Below, piece after piece: positions 63,794-64,000 of a DNA stretch of 64,000 bases. The DNA is from Arthrobacter terrae (GTDB taxonomy: Bacteria; Actinomycetota; Actinomycetes; Actinomycetales; Micrococcaceae). The notes under the pieces were generated by a model. That model worked only from the letters and a program-made list of their open reading frames with translations. It did no database searches and was not told the origin of the DNA. The translations under genes were made by a program, and so were the position numbers. The first letter of the stretch is position 1. Each line of letters begins with the position of its first letter. The stretch is from the NCBI RefSeq assembly GCF_015708085.1, contig NZ_JADNYM010000028.1, positions 1-64,000 of the forward strand, read 5' to 3'.

Positions 63794-64000
63794 CTACCCC
63801 CAGCCGGTCACAGCGAGCAGCCGTTGCTCAAATATGGGCGCCATGGATTGCGTGTATGTCTTGGTCAGGTGGTTGTCATCCTTGTAGACATACACGTTCC
63901 CCACCACGGCCGGGCATACGCCGTCGGCACAGATGTAATCGCTCATATCCATCAGGAACAGCCCCGGCAGCTTTCCCTGCAGGTCATCCAGCGGGGAAGT
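63794..64000 (-). CDS. acyltransferase with SGNH domain, C-terminal part (cut by window edge)
   Basis: The minus-strand frame enters from beyond 64,000 and ends at TAG 63794. The visible 68 residues read LFLMDMSDYICADGVCPAVV, then GNVYVYKDDNHLTKTYTQSM and APIFEQRLL. This is the typical end of the SGNH hydrolase domain fused to membrane acyltransferase-3 proteins: two cysteines and the D-x-x-H catalytic pair in DDNHLT. Such enzymes O-acetylate cell-surface polysaccharides. The membrane part lies outside the window. Confidence 0.85.
   Translation of the reverse strand, partial: TSPLDDLQGKLPGLFLMDMSDYICADGVCPAVVGNVYVYKDDNHLTKTYTQSMAPIFEQRLLAVTGWG

Overview
The window comes from a high-GC actinobacterium, most likely a member of the Micrococcaceae (Arthrobacter or Pseudarthrobacter type). 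This rests on codon usage, on the housekeeping gene set (guaB, guaB3, guaA, galU, rimJ, a 5-formyltetrahydrofolate cyclo-ligase, an FmdB-like gene under a CIRCE-like operator), and on an actinobacterial conjugation system with a MOBF (TrwC-type) relaxase. Assignments come from reading protein motifs; no database search was run.

About 1-39,450 is accessory DNA. The left end (1-5,850) is a patchwork. It holds a truncated two-ORF insertion sequence, three unrecognised genes, a long non-coding stretch with hairpins, and a translationally coupled pair encoding an NdpA/YejK-like nucleoid-associated protein and a RelA/SpoT-type nucleotidyltransferase. It ends in small gene remnants and a tRNA-Ser-like 3' end with its terminator, which looks like the scar of an older integration. 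Next come a decayed DUF4192 gene, nrdH, and a repeat- and hairpin-rich stretch (about 7,590-7,830) that looks like an origin of transfer. These lie just before the relaxase operon (7,863-12,512, plus strand).

From 12,609 to 35,753 almost everything is on the minus strand. Read in the direction of transcription it runs: sigma-like regulator, VirB8-like anchor protein, NlpC/P60 hydrolase, VirB2-like and VirB6-like membrane proteins, SCO6880-family protein, VirB4-like ATPase, VirD4-like coupling protein, DUF4913 protein, ArdC-like antirestriction protein, then a five-gene restriction island (HTH, PLD-SNF2 helicase, DUF4391, type III Mod, type III Res). A GmrSD-type (DUF262/DUF1524) nuclease gene sits on the opposite strand inside the transfer cluster. 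A regulatory hub (35,753-37,452) and an xis-xis-int module (37,577-39,209) end the element at an intact tRNA-Ala(CGC) gene. Together this describes an integrative and conjugative element (ICE) loaded with anti-phage cargo. Its other att site was not found in the window.

From 39,453 to 64,000 the DNA is ordinary core chromosome. It carries an NAD(P)-binding protein, a block resembling the M. tuberculosis Rv0990c-Rv0996 neighbourhood (membrane protein, rimJ, galU, folate cyclo-ligase, FmdB/Ruc-like protein), and two tandem subtilisin-inhibitor-like proteins. It continues with a SAF-domain protein, a very large SF1 helicase with a nuclease-like tail, guaA, SURF1, and an extremely asymmetric heterodimeric ABC exporter. 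A PTS IIA domain, glpD, guaB3, guaB and the 3' end of an acyltransferase gene close the window.
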